64,000 nucleotides of DNA. Origin: Synchiropus splendidus. Lineage: Eukaryota; Chordata; Actinopteri; Syngnathiformes; Callionymidae. The stretch spans positions 11,296,001 through 11,360,000 of the forward strand of contig NC_071340.1 in NCBI RefSeq assembly GCF_027744825.2, written 5' to 3'. The notes under the pieces are model-generated. The model saw nothing but the letters and a program-made list of their open reading frames with translations. It ran no database searches and was not told the origin of the DNA. Below, piece after piece: positions 37,601-49,138 of the stretch (position 1 is its first letter; each line of letters begins with the position of its first letter). The position numbers were made by a program, and so were the translations under genes.

Positions 37601-40600
37601 TCATGTTTTACTTAGACTCGTAACATGTTAATTCCTGTGTGTTAACATGAATGTCAGTATGACAAGTCTTTGCTGAGGAGTTGCACCGATGATCAAAATA
37701 TAGGTTGAAAGCAAGTTTAGCTTTCTTTCTCCCCCCCCCTTGTCCGCCGTGTTGGTCCACATCTCTGAGGCGTAATGAGTTTCATGTCCAATTAGGATGC
37801 AGCTGCCTCCTGTGTTGTCAGAACCGTCCTGGTATTGATGTCATCCCTTGATTATTTCACACAGCTGCCTTCAATATCCTGCTATTTACGAGGGCGTTTT
37901 CATCTTTTATGTGCCGTGTGCATTCAAATGGAGACTGTGCAAATACGTCTTGTGTTGGTGGCAGTCTCTTTTGTCTGCTGTTGTATGTGTACATACATAT
38001 TTATATATATGTGTGTGTCATGTGTGGTGCCTTGTTTTTTCCAGATTAACCAGTTTGTCTGTACCGATTGCCTCGCTTGCTTGCTGCGACCGAAAATAAT
38101 ATTTTACAAAAATGAATAGCAAACTCAAGTGTTCCAGATAATTGGTATGCACCTGGTTTCCCCTGATTCTCAGCAGGGTGAGCTGGTGTGGGGAGTGTGA
38201 CTATTCATGTTCACGTGTGTGAAGTATGTGTGATAGATGCTGTAGTGTCTTCGGATGACAAGCAGCTCTGGATGCAGATCCCGGTCGTGCCATGCTTATT
38301 TGTCATCACAGCGGAGAAATCCTCCTGCCAAATTACACACTCTCACACACTCGCTGTTCTGATTGCTCATGTTCTTGTTCCGTCGAGGTGTCGGACTGTT
38401 TGTCACATAATCGTTTTCCATCTTCAAGCTCTCTGATGACGGCAAATCTGCATTTCACTTACATGTGAATGTGCCCTCTACCTTCCCTGCATCTAAAGAT
38501 GAAATCCACAATTCGATGGCTTGATCTTAAACCTCAGTATTTCAATTGAAGTACAACATCAACCAAATGTACACACAGATGTGCAAACTACCAATTATAC
38601 AATATAGAAAGCAAACATTGTAGTATATGCTATAATGATAAACAGATTTATCTGCATATATTCATCTATGGCAACACTTTCCCCTGAGTGTTGGATTATA
38701 TTTTTATTACTCAGCCTTACAGATGAACAAATGGTGTCAATATGTGTCACAACAGACGCTCTTCCTGACACAACCTCTGACTGGGATCCAAATGGGCAAA
38801 AAGGAAAACAACCACGCATCTCAGAATAAAGCATGAACGAAGCAACAAGGACTGTCATGTCTGACCGAGTGAGCACGAGGAAAGAAATCATCAATAAATA
38901 ATGAATGAATCACTTTCCGTTGCTCGAGCCGAACATTTATTATCGCTCCTTCGCGTATGCTCCGACCGAACTCTCCATGAAAACCCTACTTGTGTGTTTT
39001 TTTTCCCACACTTCCAGCTTGATTAATGACCTCACGCGGATGTCTACGTCGCTAAACGTTTGAAATTACAGAGCCGAATAATTCAATTATGGGTTCAACA
39101 GTGAAAGATGGTGTAATCCATAAATCACTAGGCGATATGAAAGATGTGTTTTTGCTGGAGCATCGCTCAGCTCTGTGTATGTTTTTCACTTTTCTGAATG
39201 GTTGGGATTTCCTGTGTCCTGAATGACGTAAAGGCGCTGAGGGGTCTGAAACAGAAAAGCCCCCTTCACCTTTTAACATTTTACATATTTGTGACCTTTT
39301 ACATCGCTCGTGTTCGCATCTCCTGCTACTGAGTGTCGTCCCGAGAGCTTGAAGCGCAGTCAAGCGGACACACAGTTCGTCCACCTCAGGATGCACTCAG
39401 CCTCTTTGTGTGCTGAGTTCAGGAAGCTGTCAGTGAACATTGTCACATCTGGATCCTCCATTCACCTCCAATGAAAGGTGTTTCCATCCCCTGGCTGCTT
39501 AAACACATTAGTCTCTGTGGCAACGTGCCGCCAACCTGCATATGAACCCTTGGTGCCGTCAACATTAGTCGTCTGTTATGTATCTAAGCATAGTGAGAGG
39601 CTTTTTTGTCGGAGCCCGCTCTTCTTCCTGGGCAGGCATGGAGACATGATCTCTCCCAATCCCTAGTCTTAGCATGACAATTGGCTGGTGCCTCCGCCTC
39701 ATTAAATCCACCTGTGTGCTGGACACGGTCGCCACCACCAGGTTTATTTGAGATGTTTCTGCGGAATATGAATCCAAGGGATTACGCAAAGGAATTACTT
39801 ATAATTACTAGTGCTGTAGTCGAGACCTCTTAACCTGTCACTGATTTATTTTTTCAAATTTAAACTGACATGCTTTCATTGGAACAGACTAGTAGTTTAT
39901 TCTGTATTGGTGTTGGGCTTGGTTTCACCATCTCATTAGTCGTGATCTCAACTTGGTCGCTGTTGAGTGGTTTTGAAAACAACACGAATGAAGACTCGTT
40001 GAGAAGTCATGTGTCTAACCTGATGCAGTATGTGTGGTCCTCGGTCTTAGCCGATGTGCGACGACGATGATCAGCGGATGATGTGTAGATTTGTCTTCAG
40101 CTTCCTTCGAATCGGGTCGTATTGCTCGCTAGTTCTCACAAGAAGATAGAAGACGTGATGTTTTGGTTTAAGGAGACGACTTTACATCCATGTTAGCAAC
40201 CATGTTTGCTAACTTAGTCAAGGCTCCTGGCGGAGATCTAAAGCGCACCTCTGATATACCACATCTATCAAAGAAGAAGAAAACACAACCTCTGGAATAT
40301 TTCAGTTGATTCAGAAGCTTGCGAGTTTGGTCTCAAAACCTTTTAAAGGAATTCTGTTCAGGATGATGACAGCTCCATGACAGCATTGAACCATCGCTCC
40401 GAACCACTTATTCTGGACCTCCGAAGTTAAACTTGTTACTCAGTCAGCACCATCGCTGTCTGAAGAGTTCAATATAACAGTCTGAAACGGCTCCCTGCTA
40501 CCTGTCAGCTTTGATTTGGTTCCTTTATAACCATGAGAACTGAAAGAACTGAGGAGCTCACTGCACCACCCCTAGTCACGGAGGTGAACTACTATTCATA

Positions 40601-42941
40601 GTTTGATTTTCACTGCACTGCATGTAACGCGGGAGAACATGACATCAGACTCATCGGCTAAATCGAACTGTTGTCTTAGCTACTCTCAGCATATAACCGA
40701 GCAATATTTGAAGCAGTATTGTTGTTGCTGTGGTAGTAATAACTGTGGTGGTAGCCTTAATCATATTGGTAAAAGCAGTGTTAGCTGAAATAGTGCCAAG
40801 GATGAAACTAGTCATCACACCATAACAATTGTAGTAGCTGTATCTGTTATACTAGAATTATTTGTGATATAATAAGTGAAGTATAATTATACATCTAAAT
40901 CAGTTTGCTTAACAAGAAGTAGTTATATATTATAGTATATATGAGTATAATAAGTTTTTCTAATTCAATATATATTAAAAGCAGTTCTGTTGATTTGAAG
41001 CACAAGTATTCATTAGTAGTAATACCACCAGGAATAGAAAAAAATGTGATCATGTAATAAGTTGTTTAGTTTAATTATTGTTTATAATGATTTGATGTTA
41101 CATGTAATTACTAAAAATATGTACAGTTGTAACAATAACGTTTGCGGCCATCTCAAATAGGTCGGTGGTAGTAGTTGCAGTATAAGAAGCAGCAGTATTT
41201 GTAGTATTAATTATGGTACTAAGGTGAGATAGTCGCAACCAAATGTAATCAAAGCGTTATTAGAAGTAATAACTCACATAAACAGAGACATGGACTGCAT
41301 CATTGCCACTGAAGAAAAAACATTGCTAATGTGCGATGAAAATATGGAAATACAGTAGTTATTTAAGTATACTGTGTTTAATTGTTTAGACAAAACCTAC
41401 AGTTGTTGGACTCATTGACCCTTTGAAACTGACCATTTAACGATCATCTCATGTGGTCCAGAATTAGCTATGGTCATATTTATTGAACTGCAATTGCATG
41501 CAGATTTTATGTTACTGTACTGTTACGTGTTTTCAACTTCTAGCAATATGTGTGGGTTCTCAGGTTTCCTCTTAATGTGCTTGTTTTTGCAATTTCTTTA
41601 GCCTAATATTTGCCTCTGCACTATTAGCGCCCAGTTGTCGGAGGACCTTCTTTTAGACACATTTGCCAGTAGAGTCAGACTTCCAACATTTCATGCACTA
41701 TTTCCCGTATTTTTCACAAGCTAATTTTAGAAGAACTTAATGGCTTCTAGTGTTTTATTTGCTGTGCAACATCTCCTCTCTCCATGTGTCCATCCGTGTT
41801 TATATGCGTGACGCGCCTCAGGGAGCTGAATTGATTTTACGGCTCGCGTTGGCTTAATCCTCCTCTAAAATTGGTATGCTGAGAGAAAAGCTCAAGAATA
41901 AAATGAGCCATAAAAAGACAGAAAAACAGGAGGAAATGAAAAGGGAGACTATTGTGGCTGCTGCTTTAGCTAAAGTCAAACCTATCAGGGGAGATGAATA
42001 AAGATGGCTCCTATTTTATTAACTTGGTGCTCCAAAGACACAAATAATTTGATCAAGACGTGACATGACATGACATGCAGAGAAAATGGTTGACTGTGGA
42101 GAATTTGATGTGTTCGTTTTGTTTGTTTTCTCAGGAGCAAGAATCATTTATATTCTGTACAACAGGGCGACCAACTCCCAGAAACAAAGCTCACTGTTCT
42201 TCCGCAGGCAAAACATGTTTTCTTTACAATTCCTTCACATATAAAAAGTTCAGTTCAGAATGAAGAAAATGAATCCACTTCAGGTTCTTCTCATGAAACT
42301 GCTCCTACAGTAGACAACAAACAGCACATAGTATTGCTGCAGTGAATAACACCAATAACAAAAGGAGACACCGAAGCACCAAAGGTAGTCATTTCATAAG
42401 CTGAAATGTCATGTTATGAATATCAGTACTAGGCTAATAATAAGAGGATCAATGGAGGTATATGTTGTAATATTCAGTAAATAAATCGCAGCTGTTGTAG
42501 TAATTGTAGCTGTTTGTGAAGTGTTGCTCCAAAAGAAAATGTGTGAGTGGTACCTGAAAATAAGTCATTGTAGAGGGATTAATATTCACATATGAAGTTG
42601 TGGTCATCCAATGAGTATAAGTAATAGTTATAGCCAGAGCAAGACTAATAGACATTGTATAAATAATATGCACTTAAAGTAAGAAAATAATGAGTGGTCA
42701 GCTGAGAGGTTGTGTAGTTAATAAAGTGGGAGAAAGACAGTTGTGTAATAACAGCAAGGGAGCATAATAGTATGCAATAACAGTCATGGCTGTCGGGAAT
42801 AGGAGTGGTTGCAGAGGTGCAAAAAAAAAGTACAATCAGTACATCGTACCGACTCACCCAATTTGCCACCAGCCTTGCCAGGGATTAAAAGGACAGTATT
42901 TGATGAGCTGGAGTTCCAAACACTAGCTGGATTGCCGTAGA
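37601..42941 (+). other. pde4d: pde4d intron, non-coding stretch
   Basis: No exon is recognised. A fragment near 39810 (ACTAGTGCTGTAGTCGAGAC) looks like the start of a teleost hAT-type repeat, without a visible right end. 40780-41300 is very AT-rich with many TAGTA words and is otherwise featureless. Confidence 0.5.
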
Positions 42942-43050
42942 GAGGTGGTGACGAGTGCTGTCATCTGCTGGAGACTCAGAGTAGAACCGCTGCTCCTCCA
43001 GATTGAGAGAAACTATCGGTGGCTCAGGCATCTTTTTGGGACGCCTGGCA
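42942..43050 (+). mobile_element. Rex3-like LINE fragment
   Basis: In the + frame a block reads RVEPLLLQIERNYRWLRHLF, matching the VEPLLLHIERSQLRWFGHL region of fish Rex3-like RT (the same region reads VEPLLIHIERNQLRWLGHL at 805-1288 on the minus strand). Two residues are lost at the SQL position and both ends are truncated. It abuts a fragment of a second repeat. Confidence 0.7.
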
Positions 43051-43068
43051 TTCCAAGGAAAAAGAAGA

Positions 43069-43111
43069 GTGCTGGAGCCATCATTGGGCGAGAGGCACAT
43101 CGCCAGTCCAT
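43069..43111 (-). repeat. Teleost interspersed repeat tail (GATGGACTGGCGA family)
   Basis: Reversed, it reads GATGGACTGGCGATGTGCCT, then CTCGCCCAATG and GGCTCCAGCAC. These are landmark words of a very common fish repeat tail, also seen at 61427-61556. The family assignment (LINE/L2-like) is uncertain; the repeat identity is clear. Confidence 0.65.
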
Positions 43112-43879
43112 CAGAAATATTTTTAGTCAAGCAAAAAAAAAAAAACATTGGAGTTGTAATAATTATAGGATAGAAAGTCATTGTAAACGTATACCTGGTG
43201 TTAGCAGATAGTCACCCCTGTATATGTGACGGTTTAAATTCCACGCAGCATAACCTGTATGCACAGATTTGTTACATTTCTAGAAAACTATTATCCTGAA
43301 TTTTTTTATGTTCAGACGATCTGGTTGTTTGTCTCTCGCTCTTCAGGCTCGGTTTGGCTTTTTTTCTTCAGCTAAGAGATAATTTGTGTTTCCCGAGGTG
43401 CCTAACCGAGTCCGAGATAATCAATGGAGGCATTGATGCTTGTACGTGTTGAATTCTCACCTCTGCCTGAAAATGAAGTCTTGATTCTTAAGTGAAAGAC
43501 TGAGACGTGGATAGAGATGAGAACGAAACGAGAGCCATGTCTTACATCTAATTTTCAGAGGTGGTGCAAAAAAGTCTGAAAATGACTCTAAGTGGAACTG
43601 CTTCTTCCTGCTGCTCTTCACATTCCCCGTCGCCAGTCATTTAGCTTTCATGATGTAAGCAAACACCTGGAAACCCAAAAGATCTCTGTTTCTGAAAAAC
43701 CTCCAAGCAATTCAGTGGATGCATATGGCAGCATTTTCAATTGAACTTGCTTTTGAATTTAGTCCAAAACCAACGAATTGGATCTCCCTGTTGAGACTTC
43801 TATCCTGTGCATTTATCTATTTGTTTTTGAATGTGATATATTTTTAGCAATATATATGCACGTTTAATTTGATGAATTC

Positions 43880-43884
<5 letters not shown>

Positions 43885-43926
<42 letters not shown>
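43885..43926. repeat. (TA)21 microsatellite
   Basis: Uninterrupted TA dinucleotide run of 42 bases. Confidence 0.98.
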
Positions 43927-43928
<2 letters not shown>

Positions 43929-44108
43929 CTCTGGACTATCTTAGTTACTGTTTCACTTTGCTGATAACTTTTTGTTCTTTATTGGATTTTTTTATTTATT
44001 TTATTTTATCGTTTGCTGTGGGACTGGGCCCTTTTCACCTTTAATTATTCTAATATTTTAATTCATTACTGCTACGACTACTGCAACAACAGCTACTACT
44101 ACTGCGAC

Positions 44109-44138
<30 letters not shown>
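44109..44138. repeat. (TAA)10 microsatellite
   Basis: Uninterrupted TAA trinucleotide run of 30 bases, preceded by a related CTACTACTACTGCGAC stretch. Confidence 0.97.
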
Positions 44139-44140
<2 letters not shown>

Positions 44141-46036
44141 GGCCGTATGAAATCCTCCAATACGACAATATGTTGTGACATTTTTCAACACAGTAAATGA
44201 TCCTGTGTATCAAGATATTGTTTATATTCATATATAGTATTACCTATTTTAGAGTTCTTTTATTATTACTAAATCTCGTAGTTGTCTATATTATTTAAGT
44301 TATTATTAATGGCATAATTGTGTATGTAGAATCTAATATCAGTAGTAATGCAGTAATCTTACAGGGAAAGCCGAGTATTTTACCTTCAAGTAAGAAAGAA
44401 AGAAGTTGACCATTTACCGTTGTGAAGAGCTGGGGGGGGAAATCGATTGCAGTCAGGATTGATTTTTCAGCACGCATCAGCAGTTTATAGTTGCTGACCT
44501 GACTGTTTAAGTGTCATGCAGCAATTCTTTTCACTCTGGCTGTGTAAGACAAGATGATGCCAAATCTGGAGAGATTCACTCAGATCTCTTTTTTTTTAAT
44601 TGCTCCGATCGGCGACATCTTGAAGTTGTACTGAGTCAAATTAAAGCATGGACTTGAAAAACAGGTGGAACTTTCTTGACATAATGGATGACGGTGACAT
44701 CGGCAGACTGCAGCAGCGCCATATGAGGGAGCCTCCATTATTCATGTCAGTGGAAAAGGCAGTGACACGCTGTGAGAGTAATCTGATACTGCTGCCTCTC
44801 TGTCTCTGCTGAGAGATTAATCCTGTGACAGATATTCACCCACAAGAACAATAATATCATCCACACGTCCACGTTCTGTTCACCTTTAAAATCATCATTC
44901 ACTTTAGTTGCTAAAGGAAGTGACTTGGCTGTGTCCCTGACTTTGGTTCTCTGACATGGTTCAAGGATTTTATAGGCCATAATCCTAATTTTACTTATCC
45001 AGTTCTCTGGCAGGATTTTTATGGATTGCTCTCGTTTTACATGCAGCGGAGAGATTACCAAATTATTGAGTGATGTCACCTTCATGACGAGGGGTGGCGC
45101 CGTGAGCCCTTTAGCCTTTCCAGTTCAACTGTCAATAGAGTAAGAACACAGAGCTGGCAGTCAGTTAGGGGGTGTTGGACTCGATACACTGCCACCGTAC
45201 TGACTGATCAGCTAGTTTCACTGAAGAGAAGCACCCAGGAGCTGGAATCATAGTCAATGGGAAGAGCGGAGCTTCCTTTCAATATTCTGAGGAGAATTGG
45301 TCAGCAAACAAAGATGCAAACTCTTCTCATGTGTATGTTATTACACACACTGTCTTCACTTTATCCTGAGGAGCTCACACTTCTATGTTTACCTCTATGG
45401 GAACAGCAGAAGCTTGCACAGGCGCGACTCACCCAGTCTAATAAATGGTTGCGTGCCAGCTGAGATGTTAACCTAATTTTCCAGACACTGTTGATATCAG
45501 CCCGATTTTGCCCCGAATTTATCGTGACCGACACATTTACATTATCGGATTAGATTTCGAACAGTCACACGCAACTTTGACGGATGAAGAGTCCACTGTT
45601 GACGTCATTTCAAAAAGCCGCGGAGATCATGAAGACGTCAAAAAGAAGCCCACATTTTTTCAAAGGAAGCAGTATCCAAATCTGAATTATGACCATGTAA
45701 CCATGGTCCGTGTGGTTTATGACGTGTGTTTTAAGACTTCAAGCCCTTTTCTTGCTCCTGAGAAGTGGTCAGGTAGTCAGTTATGGTGGCTCTGGAGCAG
45801 TTTGGCCATGACGGACTCCGTCATTTACGTTCCCAAGGCTCATTTGGAAACGCAAATGACCTGCAACCACAACTGCTGCACGAGTTAATAAGTTATATAA
45901 ACTAAGAAAAAAGTCTTCTAAGTGCTGAGACACCTGTGCTGGATCATGAAATGACAATGGATGTCGACAAAAAGTCTTGTCGTGGTGATAACATGCGTTA
46001 ATCCTCTCCACTTCTCATCCTTGACATTGAACGTGC

Positions 46037-46084
46037 AGGTCAGGTCAGCAGTGAAGTCCAAGGCCTTCACTGCTGACCTGACCT
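46037..46084. repeat. Perfect 20-bp hairpin with 8-nt loop, AGGTCA-rich
   Basis: AGGTCAGGTCAGCAGTGAAG (46037-46056) is exactly reverse-complemented at 46065-46084, with an 8-base loop. The arm contains overlapping AGGTCA words, the nuclear-receptor half-site, so the structure presents such half-sites on both strands. Confidence 0.95.
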
Positions 46085-46478
46085 CAGCTCAACAGCCTTA
46101 AATCAACTGGGATTATAGTCACTGTCTTGTCACTACACTTGCATGCGTCATGCCTGGACAGTGCATTGTACCAGTCAGAATACTTCATTTATAAATATAT
46201 GTGAAGCACCGGGGCCGTCAGTTGAAGCAGCGTATTTGCACACAGATTCCTGTGACGCCAGATTTGGGTTTGCAATCGGATCCAAACATTTATTTGCGGG
46301 AGCTTATGTGTACAAGCAGTGTTGGTAGAGCTGCTGCGACGCCTGCCAGTGGTGGGAAAACAGCTATTGGTGGATTCACAATTGTGGACACAGTCGTGAG
46401 GAGTGAGCTGCTATGATTAGAGCTGAGCTCTGTTTCGCTATCATTGTTTGTTGCGCAGCTCAAGTTCTTAGGTGAGTG

Positions 46479-46656
46479 TGGCTCAGAGGTAAGGCATCCA
46501 ACCTGGATTGTGCCCACTTTCTCATTTTCCGTCGGCTGTTTCACACCAAGAGAGCAATCTATCAACTAAGGAAACGTCCTGGTGGTGGGAGGCGCTTGGA
46601 TGTTTGCGTCATCTTTCCTTTTTGTTTTTAGAGGGCACCTTTTCAGGCTCGATTCC
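46479..46656 (+). repeat. Possible tRNA-derived SINE with split promoter
   Basis: TGGCTCAGAGG (46479-46489) fits the RNA polymerase III A box TRGYNNARNNG. GGCTCGATTCC (46646-46656) matches the B box GGTTCGANTCC at ten of eleven positions. They are about 157 nt apart, much more than the 30-60 nt usual for tRNA genes, so either an insertion separated them or the pairing is fortuitous. No tRNA cloverleaf can be drawn. Confidence 0.35.
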
Positions 46657-47509
46657 TACTGCAAGGTGTAATACTCACGAAATATACTTATGATTAATTG
46701 TGTACTTAAATGGCCCACAAGTACATCTCCACTCGCTCAGTGGTGATTAAAAGCCATCATTACGGTGTGCCTCCATAATGAGAAGCACACACCTGTTCTC
46801 CACAGCTGCTGGTGATCACGAGCTGTCGCCGTCATCAGAGGCCCAGACACTCTGGAGGTGATGACTGTTTGATGCCGTAAATCACCAGCTGAGATGCTAG
46901 TCACCACGGAAACAAGCCTCATTAGAACCATCCAACTGGGGAGAGTTCTTCTTTAGCCATACGCTCAAACTCCTGGAGCCAAATGGGTTTTAGTCACAGG
47001 AGTTTTCAGCCTGTGCCCCTGAATAATAGGAGGAAGAATACATGAGCTCATTGCAGGAGGGTCACAGGCCACGTTGGTGTCCAGATTTAAGAGACAGCAG
47101 GCTTTTTCAGGTGTTACTTGACGTGGATCTCAGGCGTGAGAGCATATGGGAATTCTGCGCAATTCTGTGTGGCATCAATCTAAATTAGCTCTTCAGCTTG
47201 CGCCGGTGAAAGTGTAAGCCATTTTTTCTCAGTAGCCTGCTGTACTTGAATCCTGAGCCCCGAGTGTTGATCACATACAGGTTCGGAACATACAGTTATA
47301 TCAACGTACCAAAACTGGGGAGAGAAGCAACTGCGTGATTTGTCAGCAGCTGGCGCCAGTGTTTGACCCAGTCATGACAACCGAGCATTGCACTGGTCTG
47401 CATCACCATGTGTTTTATGGTTGTTCTGTATATGGAAACAAAATGTTTTTGATGTCGTACACACAATGAAAACAGTATTTCTTCTTTCTCATCATTTATT
47501 GGTTGAATC

Positions 47510-47990
47510 TACACTTCATGCCAAAAGTTTGGACCCACCTCTGATTCAGTGTTTTTCTTAACATTTACTATTTTCTTTCTGCATTGTAGATACAGACTCA
47601 AGACATCAAATATGGGAAGCAGGATATATGGAATTATGTCGCAAAGAACATTTTTTTGGATAAATGTTCTAACCCTAGCTCTCACCCATATTTTAGATGA
47701 CTCATAGTAGCCACATTTTGCTTCGTTGGCAGCGCTGCAAACCCTTGGCTTTCTTCATGAGTCACCTGTTGGAAAAGTTGATCAGGTGACTACATCATGA
47801 GGATGCTAGGAGTAAGCAAAGTCGTCATCAAAGCAAAGTTGCTGTTTTGAAGAATCTAAAATATAAAACATGTTTTGAGTCATGACACACTTCTTTGTAT
47901 ACTACGTAATTCTGTACGTGCTCAGTTATAGTTTTGATGCCTTCCGTAAATCGCTGTAGAAATTACTCACATTCTCTTCAAAGTATTCAA
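47510..47990. mobile_element. Internally deleted Tc1-like element (MITE)
   Basis: The left arm reads TACACTTCATGCCAAAAGTTTGGAC, shown here as TACACTTCATG then CCAAAAGTTTGGAC, with CATTGTAGATACAGACTC and GACATCAAATATG following. The right arm carries TAAAATATAAAACATGTTTT and TATAGTTTTGATGCCTTC. These are the terminal regions of a familiar Tc1-like family of fish. The arms meet at GTCACCTG (47763-47770) facing CAGGTGAC (47785-47792), where the transposase gene would have been. The outermost right terminus is not recognisable, so that end is approximate. Confidence 0.75.
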
Positions 47991-48722
47991 TCGATTTCTT
48001 TCATAGCATTCCAGAGTGTCCACTGACCTGTCAAGAAGCCGAGAAGCGGTAGTGCACTTTGATAGGGAACAACAGAAAAGGTCAGAAGGAGCCGTGCAGC
48101 CTTTGTACTCTAGATCTAGGGACTGCCTGTGATGGAGTTCCTAGAGAGGAAGTGTGATGCTGAGGTATGGGAGGCTGGTTGAGGACATGTATGAGGACAG
48201 TAGTGGTGTGCTGTAGGAGTGACAGAGGGATTCAAGGTGAGAGCGGTATTACATAATATATCTTATCTGTCTGTGGAAGGCGTGGACCATGATGTTTGCT
48301 GATTATATAGTGATTCGTAATGACAGTGAAGATGCGGTGACTAGGCTTTGATAGTTGATCTGGGACACAAGAGTGGCGGGAAGAGTGAATGGGGTGCTTT
48401 ATTAACTCAAAACTGGCCTTGTGGATTCTTTTTTCTCGCACTGCGAGATCCTTAATGTCACCACATAAATGAGGGAAACTTATATTCTCTCAGCGGTTGT
48501 TCTGCTGAGAAATGGCAACCAAATGAAAGCACAATCCTCCCAACTGCAGGAAACTGAGGGGCACTTCCAGCCGCTCTCATTATTTGCATGCATGTGCTTG
48601 TAACGCGTGTGGCCCATCTACTCAGCAGCAGGGGGTCCAAGAGGTTTCTGGAGTCATGCACAGTTGTGTCTCTTTGTTTGTTTATGCACAAATGACATCC
48701 CACTGCAGTCAATAGATAACAT

Positions 48723-48784
48723 CTGTCTCTCTTTCTTCCCCCCCTCCCTATCTCCCTCCATCTCTTGTCTCTTTTTAGGTAAGT
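48723..48784 (+). promoter_or_regulatory. pde4d: Candidate recursive splice site (ratchet point)
   Basis: A pyrimidine tract of about 54 bases (48723-48776, few purines) ends TTTTTAG at 48778 and is followed at once by GTAAGTAAC. The tract plus AG is a very strong 3' splice site, and GTAAGTAA is a near-ideal U1 site, with nothing between. This AG|GTAAGT arrangement defines recursive splicing in long introns, where the upstream exon is joined here and the regenerated donor is then used. It lies in the D5 intron about 23.4 kb after the D5 donor, on the same strand as the gene. The motif is seen directly; use in splicing is inferred. Confidence 0.6.
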
Positions 48785-48835
48785 AACCAGACACCCGAGA
48801 TTGTATCTGACCGTGACATGGGGGCGGGCGCTAAG
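48779..48835 (+). other. pde4d: Candidate RS-exon, 57 nt
   Basis: If the AG at 48777-48778 is used with a downstream donor instead of the regenerated one, CTAAG|GTAAAA at 48836 gives a 57-nt exon. Spliced to the D5 exon, which leaves TG, the first codons are TGG-TAA, an immediate stop. This matches the general behaviour of vertebrate RS-exons, whose inclusion gives a non-productive transcript. It is open in another frame but has no recognisable protein homology. Confidence 0.4.
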
Positions 48836-49115
48836 GTAAAACCCAGTGTGTGCTTCTTAATACTCTGCTGCTCATGGTGACAGCTGATCACCTTAAAGCA
48901 CGTGGTGGCAGAGAATAATTGATAATAGAATCTTGGCTTGATGATTATGTGTGTTCACCTAATGGTGGTGTTGTGTTTTGCTGCTAATCTGTTTATCTAA
49001 TCAGATGCTGAGGTTAGGGGGTCCAGCTCATTAACTTGCAGAATATTGATTCCCTGTGCTGAGAGAGTAGCTCTGCCGCAGTCAGCCTCCACACTACCAC
49101 ATGGGAGGAATGCAC

Positions 49116-49138
49116 TTTTTTTTTTTTTTTTTTTTTTT
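49116..49138. repeat. T23 homopolymer
   Basis: Uninterrupted run of 23 T, followed by AACTC. It could be the poly-A tail of a minus-strand retroposon, but no body is recognised. Confidence 0.95.

Larger units (their letters stand above)
43112..47509 (+). other. pde4d: pde4d intron, non-coding stretch
   Basis: No exon is recognised. It contains two microsatellites, a full palindromic CRE (TGACGTCA, 45600-45607), the hairpin at 46037-46084 and a split tRNA-like element at 46479. An open frame at 45508-45888 (126 codons) was inspected and shows no recognisable family features. Confidence 0.5.

Noticed and set aside
45508..45888. 126-codon open frame as a gene
   Set aside because: No recognisable motif, no splice or promoter context, and length compatible with chance in a 64-kb window.
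46440..46476. TTCTTAG|GTGAGT as another ratchet point
   Set aside because: The pyrimidine tract is short and interrupted by purines (GCGCAGCTCAAG). It is much weaker than the site at 48778.
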